Origin: an uncultured Synergistaceae bacterium
GTDB taxonomy: Bacteria > Synergistota > Synergistia > Synergistales > Dethiosulfovibrionaceae
Assembly: GCA_902489135.1 (NCBI GenBank)
Contig: CABTYW010000022.1
Span: 1-27,467 of the forward strand
DNA length: 27,467 nucleotides
Direction: 5' to 3'
Positions within the stretch are counted from its first letter, which is position 1. Each line of letters starts with the position of its first letter. Positions 1-9,087 of this stretch are shown in pieces. A model generated the notes under the pieces. It ran no database searches. It was not told where the DNA came from and saw nothing but the letters and a program-made list of their open reading frames with translations. The position numbers and the translations under genes are program-made.

Positions 1-2666
1 TCCGGTGCTTCTTTTTTGTCATTATGGCTTTCTATAAGCTTGGCAAATTTCAGAAATTCAGGCAGCCCTTCAATAATTTGCAGCCATTTTTCAAATTTAA
101 TAGCATTATCTTTTCGGAAAGCCGTAGAGATCGCATGTTTTACGCTGCTTATCGAAAGTTCCAGCGTCCATCCGGTATCTTGGTTGACATAATTACCGGC
201 AATTCGATTAACAAAGGCTCTTTTATCTTCGCCGCCTTTCATACGACTTGCCTGTTCTTCATCCATAGTGGGCGTAACCACCACGCCCGTGACTTCCTGA
301 TTCAGATCCACTCCGGCGTTCATGGGCTGAGAGAAAACAGTGGAGTAAACGGCGCCCTCTCCCTTCGGGGACGAGGGCCTTTTTTTGTTTGCCTGTTCCT
401 CGAAACGAATTTTCAGCTTTTCGTAAAAAGCCTTCGGCCCCGACGCCCCCTCTTTCAGGCGCCCCGTCTCGTCCCTGGCCGCGCTGTACGCGAGACTGTA
501 AAAGTGGTGGCTCATGAGATCCGCGTTGGCCCGCGCCAGCTCCTCACTCTGACCGCCCTGCACAAGAGTTTCCGCCAAGTGGTCGCGCACCGCTCTGGCC
601 TCCACGGCGAAGGGCTCGTCGCCCTCCATGGGGTCGAGGCCCAGAGCCTTGATCTTCTCCATGGCCCCAGTGCGCTCCCGCGCCGTAACACCCAGCGCCC
701 CCGCGCGCAGGTCCATGGCCACGGCGTCGTTGAGCCCCCCGTGCTCCCCTGCGGCCTTTTCAAAGTCCTTCGCGCGGAGCAGATATTCCTTCGTGGAAAT
801 TTTGTGCAGCCCCAGAGCCTGCCCCAGCGTCTCCCGTTCAGGTTCGGGCAGCGACTGCATATAGCTATCCAGCGCATCGGCTCCGATGAAGAGCCAATCG
901 TCGCCCGTTCCGCCTTCGTCGGCGTCCGGGGCGGTCTCGGCCGCGGCATCCCCGGCTTCCGCCGACGGCCTTTCGGCGCGCTCCGAAGCGACGTTCGTTT
1001 CAGCCTTCGCCGCGCGGTCCTCCCGTGCCGCAGAAACGACGGGAGCTTCCGCCGCCGTTTCATTTTTTGTTTCCGTCTTTGTTTCTGCGGCGGCTTTTGC
1101 TTCGGCGCCCCCCGCCTTGGCCCGTGACGCTTCCAGCTCCTTCACCGCGTTGACGCGCGCTTCTTCCTCCGCCGTCGCGAAAGAGGCGAACTGAGCGTTG
1201 CCCTTTCCCTTTTCCGCGCCTTTCACGGCCCCTTTGGCGCGGTACGTGGACGCCGCCGCCATCCCGGTATTGACCACGGCCCCCGGCAGCATCCCCAGAG
1301 CCATCTGGCCCAGAGCTTCCCGGCCTTCGTCGAGAATGCCCGACAGCGCTTCTTCCAGCGACGCGCCGTCCTGCCCCTTGGCACGCTTCGTCACCTCGAC
1401 GAACAGCGTGGACACCGCCGCCTGTTCAATCTCCTCCATAGTCTCCGAGGTGACGCCCGAAGCGTAGTTCTTCAGCCCCGCCAGCAGCGTCCTCCGCACC
1501 GACGGCACCGCCAGAAGCGCCTTCGCGCCGCCTTTGGACCTGAGGATCGACGCGAACCTTTCGCCCACGGCCCCCAGCCCCGGAACCAGCGACAACACCG
1601 TGGAAAGGTTGCCCACTTCAATGGCGCCGTTGAGGGCTCCGCCCGCCCGCGCCAGCAGCGCCGCGTCCCTGCGGCTCAGCCCCTCGATTTGGAGCAGTTC
1701 GCGGTACAGCCCCGCCTGCTCGACTTTCATGCTGTTGACAAAATTACCGTGCAGCGCCGCGGCCGCCGTCGCTTCACCCAGCGCCGAAAGAACGGCGGCT
1801 CCCCCGGACAGGGGCCCCAGCGCACTCGCCATCGCCAGCGCCCCGCCGTTAACCGCCAGCGCCCCGGCGGCATACGCCGGCAGAACCGACAGCCCCTCGT
1901 TCAGACCGTAGAGCTGTTGCACGGCCAGATCCGACGTCGCCGCCGAAGTCTTTGCCGCCCAGCCCTTGTAGATCACGTTGCTCGCCGCCGCCAGCTGCTT
2001 GTCCACCTCGGCAAGCTGAGCCTGTTCCTGCGGTGACAGCTCGCCGCCCTCCAGCGCCAGTTCGACGTCTTTGTCGAGAAGGTCGGCCTGCCGCTGCATC
2101 AGCGACACCCGGTCATACGCCGCTTTAGCCGCGCCGGCGACCGTATCCACGATGCGCACCCGTTCCCCGGCGTGCCTGAACACCTCGTCGTCCAGCATGG
2201 CCGACAACGACAGCCCCAGCTTGTCCGCCACCAGCTTGCGGTCGCGCAGACGCTCCGGAGCCAGCCCCGTAGCCTTCGACAGCTCCTTCAGTTTGAACAT
2301 CTCCAGCGTCTGCGACGACCAGTTCTTGCTCTCGTCGGTGCGACCGTAACGTCGGTCCAGCTGTTCCGGCATTTCGGAAAGAGAGTGCAGCATCTCATCG
2401 CGCCGCAGCTCCTCGCCGATCTCCTTGTCCGACCAGCCCGCCGCACGCGCCGCCGCAATACCCGAAGCGTGTGCCGGATAGTCCAGCGACAGCAGGTCCC
2501 CCGAGGCGATGGCCGGCAGCAGCTTTTCGTCCTTCAAAATCGGACGCGGCGCCGGAGCCGGAGAGTTGACCGCCCGATCCTCGATCTCCTGTTCCGTCAT
2601 CTGCGCTTCGTCGCGCTCCATGACGTCGCTCTCCTCGCCGAAAGTAACGTTGGTAAAATCAGGCAT
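1..2666 (-). CDS. Large internal virion / polyvalent protein, T7 gp16 position (3' end beyond window)
   Basis: The frame is open from an ATG at 2666 (GGGGAG upstream) to the window edge, so at least 888 residues are present and the C-terminus is missing. It is the last gene of a T7-ordered set, where T7 encodes gp16, the largest ejected internal protein. Residues about 246-292 and 352-368 are Ala/Gly/Leu-rich and hydrophobic, as in proteins that cross membranes during DNA ejection. Residues about 492-598 are an Ala/Glu/Lys/Thr-rich linker. Residues about 802-869 (GNYVNQDTGWTLELS, then LPEFLKFAKLIESHNDKK) resemble LPD3, a domain of phage polyvalent proteins that usually precedes a barnase/EndoU-like nuclease domain. 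No lytic transglycosylase motif like that of T7 gp16 was seen. The virion role is inferred from position; the LPD3 call is from remembered family features. Confidence 0.75.
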   Translation of the reverse strand, partial: MPDFTNVTFGEESDVMERDEAQMTEQEIEDRAVNSPAPAPRPILKDEKLLPAIASGDLLSLDYPAHASGIAAARAAGWSDKEIGEELRRDEMLHSLSEMPEQLDRRYGRTDESKNWSSQTLEMFKLKELSKATGLAPERLRDRKLVADKLGLSLSAMLDDEVFRHAGERVRIVDTVAGAAKAAYDRVSLMQRQADLLDKDVELALEGGELSPQEQAQLAEVDKQLAAASNVIYKGWAAKTSAATSDLAVQQLYGLNEGLSVLPAYAAGALAVNGGALAMASALGPLSGGAAVLSALGEATAAAALHGNFVNSMKVEQAGLYRELLQIEGLSRRDAALLARAGGALNGAIEVGNLSTVLSLVPGLGAVGERFASILRSKGGAKALLAVPSVRRTLLAGLKNYASGVTSETMEEIEQAAVSTLFVEVTKRAKGQDGASLEEALSGILDEGREALGQMALGMLPGAVVNTGMAAASTYRAKGAVKGAEKGKGNAQFASFATAEEEARVNAVKELEASRAKAGGAEAKAAAETKTETKNETAAEAPVVSAAREDRAAKAETNVASERAERPSAEAGDAAAETAPDADEGGTGDDWLFIGADALDSYMQSLPEPERETLGQALGLHKISTKEYLLRAKDFEKAAGEHGGLNDAVAMDLRAGALGVTARERTGAMEKIKALGLDPMEGDEPFAVEARAVRDHLAETLVQGGQSEELARANADLMSHHFYSLAYSAARDETGRLKEGASGPKAFYEKLKIRFEEQANKKRPSSPKGEGAVYSTVFSQPMNAGVDLNQEVTGVVVTPTMDEEQASRMKGGEDKRAFVNRIAGNYVNQDTGWTLELSISSVKHAISTAFRKDNAIKFEKWLQIIEGLPEFLKFAKLIESHNDKKEAP

Positions 2667-2681
2667 AAAACATCAACTCCC

Positions 2682-4430
2682 CTAGTCCTTCAATTCCAGC
2701 GTGCCGCGCAGAGTTCCGCGCGATCTCTTTTGAACGCTCCCCGTTCGCGCCCGGTACACCGCCTCGGGCTCCCGAGGCGCGTATTCCTTCACGTCCGAGT
2801 AGTCGGCGTCGGCCAGTCGGTCACGTTCATCGCCCCAGTCCGATCGGCCCCAGAGGAACCCGTTCAGGTCCGCATCGCCCGTGTCAAGCATGCGCACCAG
2901 CGCGTCGCGCCCCAGCTCCTTCACCTGCCGGCGGTAATCCGCGGCGTTTGCGGGAAGCGCCGTCACGCGGTCGGTAAACCACTGCACCGCCCCCTCGGTG
3001 TCGAATTTCCCGCGGCCCCGGTTGTCGTAGTCTTTCAGCACCTCGTTGAGACGTCGAGTCTCCATGCGCACAAAGCTTTTCTGCGCGTCGTCAAGATCCT
3101 TCAGCGCCGTTTCCATGCGGCGCGCCTCGCTTTGCGACAGCAGAGCGCGGTCAACGCGGTCCCTCACTTCCGCCATGCCGATCTCCCCCGCCAGAAGCTG
3201 GTCATAGGTGGCCACCAGCGCCCGGCCGTGCTGTTCGTCGGTGATACCCGCACGACGACGCACCTTAGTCTCCCGCTCGTCCTCGGGAAGCATCGAGAAC
3301 AGAGGATCCTGCGCCTTCAAGTCCCCTTCGATGGACCGGCGCTTCCGCTTCAGCTCCTGCTTGCCCATGAGCAAAGACACCTGGTCGGGGCGCAATCCGT
3401 CCGCCGCCAGGTCGTTTTCGGTGAAAAACTTTCCGCCTTCAATGTCCCGCCAGCGCGCCTTGTACACTTCGTTCTGAGCCCGCGTCCGCTCATCCTCGGC
3501 GGCGCGCTTTCGGGACTCCGCCTCGCCGAAGCGACGCTTCACCTCGCTCACCAGTCGGTTCTCGCGCTCACCCTCATAACGGCTTCGGACATAACTCAGC
3601 GCCGCGCTCTCGTCGGCGAAACGCCGCATAATCCCGTCTGCCGTCTCCTGCACCCGTATGGTTTCCACGCGGTCGCCCACGGCCTTTTTCAGTCTGAGCA
3701 GGTCGGTCCCCATGAACTCCCCCTCGTGACTTTTCAGGTACGCCTCGGCGGCGCGGGGATCCTCGTCCAGCAGAGCCGCCACCCGCGTACCGTGGCATTG
3801 ACTGGCGAACTCCTTCAGCTTCCGGCCGACCACCTCGTCGCCGTAGGGCGCGTACTGCTGCGCCACCGCGCCGAGCCCCGTTTCCAGATTTTCGCCGAAA
3901 GCCCCGTCGTCTTTGGCACACAGCGCCGCGCCGTTCAGCGCCTCGTCGGCCATGGCCTTCCATTCCAGCTCTCGCGCAGCGTCAGTCTCCCGCCGTTCGT
4001 ATCCCATCACCGACGACAGCGAAGCGTCGCGCAGCGCGTTGGTGCTGCCCATAAAAGCCTGCCGCACGCGGTCATTCATCTTGTAGCGCTTGGCGATGTC
4101 CTCCATCGTCTTCGACGAGAACCCGTCGTACTGCCGGCTGATGCCGAACACATCCTTGCCTTTTTTGGCAAAGACGCCTGTATCCTTCGCATGCAGAAAT
4201 TCCGTGTTAGCCCGTCGGAACTCATTCACCGCGCTGGCCAGCTGAAACTGATCCTGCTTCTCCTGACGAAGTTCCACGCCGACACTGAGCGATTTCAGCC
4301 CTCCGGCAATCGCCTGCGCTTTCGAGGCGCCGGCGGAGTAGACCGAACTCGCAAGGTCCGGAACGGTGGTTTGCACCCGCTCCGAAGGAACGACGTCGGA
4401 GATCTGCCGGCGGTATTCAGGCACCCTCAT
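2682..4430 (-). CDS. Internal virion protein, T7 gp15 position
   Basis: A 582-residue, highly charged, mostly helical protein with long Glu/Arg/Ala stretches suggesting coiled coil, and no signal peptide or membrane segment. It lies between the gp14-like protein and the very large gp16-position protein, 15 bp upstream of the latter and 3 bp after the former, so they are co-transcribed. In T7 this slot is gp15, which forms the internal core and the periplasmic tube during ejection. The N-terminal part (about 60-150) has a patterned KDTGVFAKKGKDVFGIS segment followed by helices. I do not recognise a catalytic motif. Length is shorter than T7 gp15 (747 residues). The function is inferred from gene order only. 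Confidence 0.7.
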   Translation of the reverse strand: MRVPEYRRQISDVVPSERVQTTVPDLASSVYSAGASKAQAIAGGLKSLSVGVELRQEKQDQFQLASAVNEFRRANTEFLHAKDTGVFAKKGKDVFGISRQYDGFSSKTMEDIAKRYKMNDRVRQAFMGSTNALRDASLSSVMGYERRETDAARELEWKAMADEALNGAALCAKDDGAFGENLETGLGAVAQQYAPYGDEVVGRKLKEFASQCHGTRVAALLDEDPRAAEAYLKSHEGEFMGTDLLRLKKAVGDRVETIRVQETADGIMRRFADESAALSYVRSRYEGERENRLVSEVKRRFGEAESRKRAAEDERTRAQNEVYKARWRDIEGGKFFTENDLAADGLRPDQVSLLMGKQELKRKRRSIEGDLKAQDPLFSMLPEDERETKVRRRAGITDEQHGRALVATYDQLLAGEIGMAEVRDRVDRALLSQSEARRMETALKDLDDAQKSFVRMETRRLNEVLKDYDNRGRGKFDTEGAVQWFTDRVTALPANAADYRRQVKELGRDALVRMLDTGDADLNGFLWGRSDWGDERDRLADADYSDVKEYAPREPEAVYRARTGSVQKRSRGTLRGTLELKD

Positions 4431-4433
4431 GGC

Positions 4434-5132
4434 CTACCGCCTCCACTTCGGACGGAAGTCCCCGTACCACTCGCGCGACTTCAGCAGTCTTCGCTCGTCG
4501 TTGAAACGCGCCATACTTCCGTAACCGTAGAAGTTGCCATCCGTGCTATCGCCAGGATTGTTCTGCATTCCGACGATTCCGCCACCACGCGGTGCACCCA
4601 GCCGGTCACTCCACTTGCTGGCCACGAAACCGGCGCCCTGCAGCAGACCGCCCGTCATGGCGGCTCTTCCATGCGCTTCGTAGGCACGCGCACGATTTTC
4701 GCCGTCCAGCATGGCATAACGCCCCTGCGTGCCGTACTGCTGCGCCTGGTTAACCAGACTGAACTTCTTTCGCGCATAGTTCTCACGAAGCGTGGTCGCA
4801 TCAGCTTCGCCCTCCTCCAACGTGGACTGGGCCACGTCAAGGGGCGACCCCGACGAGAGCGACAACCCCGCAGCGCCGTACTGCGCGTTTTGAGAGGCGA
4901 GCGCGGCATGGATCCGGTCGCGCAACTTTCCCTCTTCCTTGGCTCCGGCACGCGTCGTGGCCTCCGCTTCGTTCAGCGCCAGCGTTCGGTTCTGCCCTGC
5001 GATTCTCGAACGAGCGGCAGCTTCCTCACGCGCCTGGGCGGCCGCCGCTTTCGCCGCATTGCGCTGCATCATGCCCGAAACAATAGGCGCTGCCGCCGAC
5101 AGCGCCATGCCGATCAAACTCACTCCGCCCAT
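4434..5132 (-). CDS. Internal virion protein B, T7 gp14-like
   Basis: This 232-residue protein starts with a short hydrophobic stretch (LIGMALSAAAPIVSGMM, residues 6-22), followed by an Ala/Glu/Arg coiled coil (about 25-85), then a Gly/Ser patch containing LSSGSPLDV and a second helix with NYARKKFSLVNQAQQY. The SGSPLDV motif after an alanine-rich helix is typical of gp14-type internal core proteins in T7-like and related podoviruses; these are ejected and form the outer-membrane part of the ejection channel. The start at 5132 overlaps the end of the upstream gene by 13 bp, with GGAG 10 bases upstream. The C-terminal third is rich in Gly/Asn. Confidence 0.8.
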   Translation of the reverse strand: MGGVSLIGMALSAAAPIVSGMMQRNAAKAAAAQAREEAAARSRIAGQNRTLALNEAEATTRAGAKEEGKLRDRIHAALASQNAQYGAAGLSLSSGSPLDVAQSTLEEGEADATTLRENYARKKFSLVNQAQQYGTQGRYAMLDGENRARAYEAHGRAAMTGGLLQGAGFVASKWSDRLGAPRGGGIVGMQNNPGDSTDGNFYGYGSMARFNDERRLLKSREWYGDFRPKWRR

Positions 5133-5602
5133 GCGTTCTCATCTCCGTTCAGATGAATTTCAAGCCGGCAGAACGCCAGCCCCTGCGCCCCGTAAGCCTC
5201 CGGTGCGTTAACAGTGAAGCCCAGCCATTCCAGCCATTTCAAGCTCTTCATGTAAGACGCGTCGCACCAATTGCGCACATGCGGGTATCGCCTCAGCACC
5301 AGGGGCAAAAGTTCCCGTGACTTTCGCAGAAACGTCATCCGGTGTTTCGGCACCGCGTCAGTGCCCAGCAGCCACCCCCGGTGCCAGTACCAGTTTTCGC
5401 GCCGCATCCCGAAAATACAAAGCGGCTCGCCGCCGATCAGTGCCACGCGGCAAAATTGCGAATTCAGGTAACCCCGCAGCACCGCGTCCAGCGGCGAATC
5501 GTTGGACGCCGCCCGCACCTCGACACATTCCTCGGGGCGCAGACGAGATGCCACAGCCTCGCACAGCGGGCGCGTCGGCACGACAAAACGAAGGTCAGTC
5601 AC
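5120..5602 (-). CDS. T7 gp13-like protein, DUF2833 (GNAT-fold) family
   Basis: The product is 160 residues if the GTG at 5602 is used. That start overlaps the stop of tail tubular protein B (5595-5597); longer in-frame extensions run inside the upstream gene and are unlikely. The order of segments CRVALIGGEPLCIFGM, WLLGTDAVPKHRMTFLRKS, then NWCDASYMKSLKWLEWLGF matches the DUF2833/gp13 family, which has an acetyltransferase-like fold. T7 gp13 is needed for virion assembly and is not a known enzyme. The position between gp12- and gp14-like genes supports the call. Confidence 0.8.
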   Translation of the reverse strand: MTDLRFVVPTRPLCEAVASRLRPEECVEVRAASNDSPLDAVLRGYLNSQFCRVALIGGEPLCIFGMRRENWYWHRGWLLGTDAVPKHRMTFLRKSRELLPLVLRRYPHVRNWCDASYMKSLKWLEWLGFTVNAPEAYGAQGLAFCRLEIHLNGDENAWAE

Positions 5603-8234
5603 CGGGATCGGCCTCCGGAACGATGGCGTCGATGGACGCCGGCATAGGACCCGGCGCCACCACGACCAGCCTCCCCGAGTCGTAGCGCGAATCCAATGCG
5701 ATGCGCCAATCTCCCGTATATAGCCGTGTCGGCGCGCCAAAAGGCTCGCCACTGCGTTCGATGTACTCCCGAAGGTGTTCCTCGTCGCTGCCTGCGAACA
5801 GATGCCGCGTGTTCTCCACGCGGAGTGTCGCCGCAACCACGCGCACCCTGCGCGTCAGCTGGGCGCCGTCGCCGCGCTGGAAGTTGAGGTCGAGCGTCTC
5901 CAGTTTCGACTGGTAGGGCAGCCCCACGTGTACCACCGACGCGGAAGGCGACACCGAAATGCGCCCGTTTTTCACCGTTTGCGAATTGCGCACCGAACCG
6001 TCGGCCACCACGGAAACCGTGCGCCCGTCGAGACGCTCAAGCTCCGTCACCTCCGAAACGTTTCCGCGCACCGTAACCCCCGAATCGACGAAAAAAGCCT
6101 CCGCGGGATCCGCCACGTGCGTCGGCACCATCGTCTCGATGCAGCGCCGGGAGCCTCGCAGTACCGACAAATACACAACGTCGCCACGGCTGCCCGGGAT
6201 GACCGCCACGCTTTCCACCTTGCCTTGCGTGGGATGCCGAGACCAGGCGATGACGTCATGCTCGCGCAGGTACGTCAGCGCCAGCAACGCGCCGTCGTCT
6301 CTGACGCACCAGCAGACCGAATCGGGCTCCTGCTGGTAGGCCATGTCCACCACGGCGTGCCCCTCGAACAGATGGGACGCCATCACCGTCAAGTCGTTAC
6401 CCGTGTAGGCGTCACTCTCGAAGTTGTATCCCAGATCGCGCACTCGGCTCCCCCGGTTTTGCACAAAAAGTACCGTACTGCCGATGACGATGGGCTCGAG
6501 ATCCGAAATACCGCGATATCCTTGGGCCGACACGTTTATGGACGTAGGCGTCACCGCGTCGGTCTTGGCGCCTGCGGCGACCTTCCACTCGCTGCCCGAC
6601 GTAAGCAGCAGAAGATCCGACAACGTCACGAAAGCCTTGACGGCGTTGACCTGCCGCGAAGAAAGCGAGAGCGATACCGCGTCATCGTCGACGACGGGCT
6701 CCGACGTGCCGAAGTCGTAATAATCCCCCGTTTTGCTCATCCAAACCGACTGAGGTTCCGCAAACGTAGCGCCGAAGACCATGCGTTCCTGGTAGAATCC
6801 GCAAACCTGTGGCCAGCCCCGCGCGTCGCTCCATGCGCTTTCTTCCCAGTTCAACGTCGCCACAGGGCCGCACAGCGGGCGCAGAACATGCCCCTTCGCC
6901 TCGCGCGACGACACGTACCCCGTCATCTTCACAAGCCCGCGGTGACGGCAAGCTTCGGCCGTCAGCACCACATAGCCCTTATCCGTTTCCTCGTTGTCCT
7001 TGGGGACGAACGGCGTGAAGTCCGTGCTGTACACCCGCAGCCGCGTCGGTTCGTCGAACTCCCCCGAGTCGGCGAAATTCTTGCCGCTTCGCGCGCTGTG
7101 CGGCGAGAAGTACGACTTTACCGTCACCCACCCGCCCTCGTCGGCGTCGTAGCGCTGAAGCAGCAACGTTCCATGCCAAAACCCGTTGGTCTCGAGTCGC
7201 CAGCTTTTATAGACCGTCAGTTCACGGCCCCACAACGTTTCGAGGTTGCCCACGAGAAAAACCACCGTCTCCTCATGAGGCACCGGAACGTGTCCCGTGG
7301 TAAACGGCGCCCCGCGCCATTCCGAGAGAAACACCCTTTTGCCGCCGCTCGCGTCGGGAACAATGGCGTCCACCATTCCCGTCATCCACGTGTGGGACAG
7401 GCCCTTTTGGTATTTCGTCAGCGTTCCCACCGACAGGCCGGTCGCTTGCTCTGCAGAGAGCAGCAGATACCCGTCGGTGTAAGTAACGTCGTAGGGCTCG
7501 TAAGCACTGTCGCCTTGACCGTGGTGAACCCAGGTTTGCCCCTGCTCCCTCCCGGTCGACACATAGCCACGGGTCCCCGTAAGAGTCAACTCGTTTTTCG
7601 CCGCCGGCTGAACGTACTTCATCTGGCGCTCGGGGACCTGAGTTGTCACCTGCCACAGCGAGCCCACATGCCCCCGCGTAAACAGCGGAAAGTCGGCGCC
7701 CATCGTCACCTGCTCCGACCCCGTCGACAGCGAAAGCCTGATCTTGTTCTGACCTTCGCCCTTCACGCAGAACGGCCCGTTTTTGAACGCAAACGCCGTC
7801 AGACGCCAGTCGTTCTCGGCGTAGCGCGTCAACTCCATGGGAACGTGGGCGCCGTGGCAGATAAACAGCACGTCGGCGCTCTGTGTGAACTTCAGATCGT
7901 TCAACTCGGCTCCCGCGTAAGGCGTCGCCACTTCAAGCAGAGCGCCTCCGTTCATGAGCGGACGCCCGTCTTTGAAAAACCTCACATATTTGTTTCCGAA
8001 CTCCAGGACGTAACTCTGCTCGGCGTTGTACTGAAACGCCACCAGCCGGCACTTCCCTTTGGCCAGCGCCGCGAACCTCATGCCCGGACGCCGGCTCACG
8101 CCGCCGTGGGGGTGAACGATGAAGTTTTCCAGCCGTCTCAGCCCCACCGCATACTTGTTGAGGTCCACGCGCCCCCACAGCGACGGCGACAGTTCGCCTC
8201 CGGCAAAGGACGGCTGAATCGGATAAATGCTCAT
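5595..8234 (-). CDS. Tail tubular protein B (nozzle), T7 gp12-like
   Basis: An 879-residue protein beginning with PIQPSFAGGELSPSLWGRVD and then GLRRLENFIVHPHGGVSRRP, the typical N-terminal signature of podovirus tail nozzle proteins (tail tubular protein B). It forms the distal tail tube below the gatekeeper ring and binds tail fibres. Much of the rest is beta-rich, with Gly/Thr/Val repeats as expected for beta-propeller and barrel domains; the segment around GWPQVCGFYQERMVFGAT (about 500-520) is a further family hallmark. The ATG at 8234 is preceded by GAGGGA. It starts 3 bp after tail tubular A and overlaps the next gene by 8 bp. Confidence 0.95.
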   Translation of the reverse strand: MSIYPIQPSFAGGELSPSLWGRVDLNKYAVGLRRLENFIVHPHGGVSRRPGMRFAALAKGKCRLVAFQYNAEQSYVLEFGNKYVRFFKDGRPLMNGGALLEVATPYAGAELNDLKFTQSADVLFICHGAHVPMELTRYAENDWRLTAFAFKNGPFCVKGEGQNKIRLSLSTGSEQVTMGADFPLFTRGHVGSLWQVTTQVPERQMKYVQPAAKNELTLTGTRGYVSTGREQGQTWVHHGQGDSAYEPYDVTYTDGYLLLSAEQATGLSVGTLTKYQKGLSHTWMTGMVDAIVPDASGGKRVFLSEWRGAPFTTGHVPVPHEETVVFLVGNLETLWGRELTVYKSWRLETNGFWHGTLLLQRYDADEGGWVTVKSYFSPHSARSGKNFADSGEFDEPTRLRVYSTDFTPFVPKDNEETDKGYVVLTAEACRHRGLVKMTGYVSSREAKGHVLRPLCGPVATLNWEESAWSDARGWPQVCGFYQERMVFGATFAEPQSVWMSKTGDYYDFGTSEPVVDDDAVSLSLSSRQVNAVKAFVTLSDLLLLTSGSEWKVAAGAKTDAVTPTSINVSAQGYRGISDLEPIVIGSTVLFVQNRGSRVRDLGYNFESDAYTGNDLTVMASHLFEGHAVVDMAYQQEPDSVCWCVRDDGALLALTYLREHDVIAWSRHPTQGKVESVAVIPGSRGDVVYLSVLRGSRRCIETMVPTHVADPAEAFFVDSGVTVRGNVSEVTELERLDGRTVSVVADGSVRNSQTVKNGRISVSPSASVVHVGLPYQSKLETLDLNFQRGDGAQLTRRVRVVAATLRVENTRHLFAGSDEEHLREYIERSGEPFGAPTRLYTGDWRIALDSRYDSGRLVVVAPGPMPASIDAIVPEADPGD

Positions 8235-8237
8235 GGA

Positions 8238-8843
8238 TCAATCCCTCGCCCTGATATAATCGTCGCCCCATTCGGGCAGCGAACTGCAGAACTCCGCCGC
8301 GTCGGCGTCAACGGCGCACCGCAGCGCTTCCATGTAGTGCGCCGCAAGATTGTCGCGCAGAGCCGCCTTCGACGTCAGCGGCGCGCAGATCTCCAGTGCC
8401 AGCCGCCACGAGAGAGCATCGCAGAACAGCGACGGGAACTCCAGCGGATCCGTCACATCGAAAATACAGCGGGCCACCGCGTCGGGCACGTCCGACACAA
8501 TCGCACGCCCCGACGATAGACGCAGCACTTCAAAAGGTGCCCCGCCGCAATCGGAGTCCACAGCCCCTCCAGCTCCGAACACCGCCAGAACCCGCAGACA
8601 CCCCGCCGGTAGCGCGTACACGTTACTCCATCCCGGCACAGTTGCCGTAAACTTCGGCAACGGCGACACCATCGTGGCGAAACGCCATGCCCGGTAGGAC
8701 AGCAGAGAGCGGCGCACAGGGTCGTAGTGGAGCCTCAGCGTCTCCGCCTCTTCGCTCCCTTCGTCCAAAGACCGGATAAAGCGCGTCTGCCCCATATGGG
8801 CCAACGCCCTGTTGCAGATCGAAATCTGAGACTGCACGCGCAC
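8238..8843 (-). CDS. Tail tubular protein A (gatekeeper), T7 gp11-like
   Basis: The protein has the typical N-terminus QISICNRALAHMGQTRFI followed by EETLRLHYDPVRRSLLSYRAWRFA-type residues (AETLRLHYDPVRRSLLSY), the hallmark of the podovirus tail adaptor ring that joins portal and nozzle. The longest open frame starts at a TTG (8861) with no Shine-Dalgarno sequence. I prefer the GTG at 8843, which has AGAGGG five bases upstream; a GTG at 8837 is also possible. The product is about 201 residues, the usual length for this family. It lies directly upstream of tail tubular protein B. Confidence 0.93.
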   Translation of the reverse strand: MRVQSQISICNRALAHMGQTRFIRSLDEGSEEAETLRLHYDPVRRSLLSYRAWRFATMVSPLPKFTATVPGWSNVYALPAGCLRVLAVFGAGGAVDSDCGGAPFEVLRLSSGRAIVSDVPDAVARCIFDVTDPLEFPSLFCDALSWRLALEICAPLTSKAALRDNLAAHYMEALRCAVDADAAEFCSSLPEWGDDYIRARD

Positions 8844-8874
8844 CTCACCCTCTTTCAACAAACAAGGCGGGGGC

Positions 8875-9087
8875 TTACGCCTCCGCCTGACTTGACTTCT
8901 TTCGCGTCCGTGGGTACACCGGCGTTGCCTTCACTTCAGGAACAGCCGCTTCCGCTTCCAAAGCGTCCTCTTCAACGGGAACGAGGTAGACAGAATGGTT
9001 CGCCGCAGGATCCAGTGTCACCACGTCGCCCCGGGCGTAGAACCGTCCGTCGAAGTCGGTGCAGTCGCACTCGGCACAGTACCGCAT
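8875..9087 (-). CDS. Small hypothetical virion-operon protein
   Basis: A 70-residue acidic protein with CAECDC near the N-terminus (residues 4-9) and a Lys/Arg/Ser-rich tail. It starts directly after the stop of the cement-like gene (9088) and ends 31 bp before the tail tubular A start. The sequence FYARGDVVTLDP looks like a short beta hairpin. Genes of this size often sit between capsid and tail genes in podoviruses, but I do not recognise the family. Only a weak ribosome site is seen, suggesting translational coupling. Confidence 0.6.
   Translation of the reverse strand: MRYCAECDCTDFDGRFYARGDVVTLDPAANHSVYLVPVEEDALEAEAAVPEVKATPVYPRTRKKSSQAEA

Noticed and set aside
24..1127. Plus-strand open frame opposite the large virion protein
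   Set aside because: The minus-strand frame is open for the whole 2.67 kb with a good start, natural composition and a recognisable domain; the plus frame is its shadow.
2172..5156. Long plus-strand open frame (994 codons) opposite the gp14/gp15/gp16-position genes
   Set aside because: It is rich in Arg, His, Leu and Pro, as expected for the antisense of GC-rich coding DNA, has no ribosome site, and opposes three well-supported genes.
5775..8519. Long plus-strand open frame (914 codons) opposite tail tubular protein B
   Set aside because: Arg/His-rich antisense shadow of a clearly recognised tail gene; no start signal.
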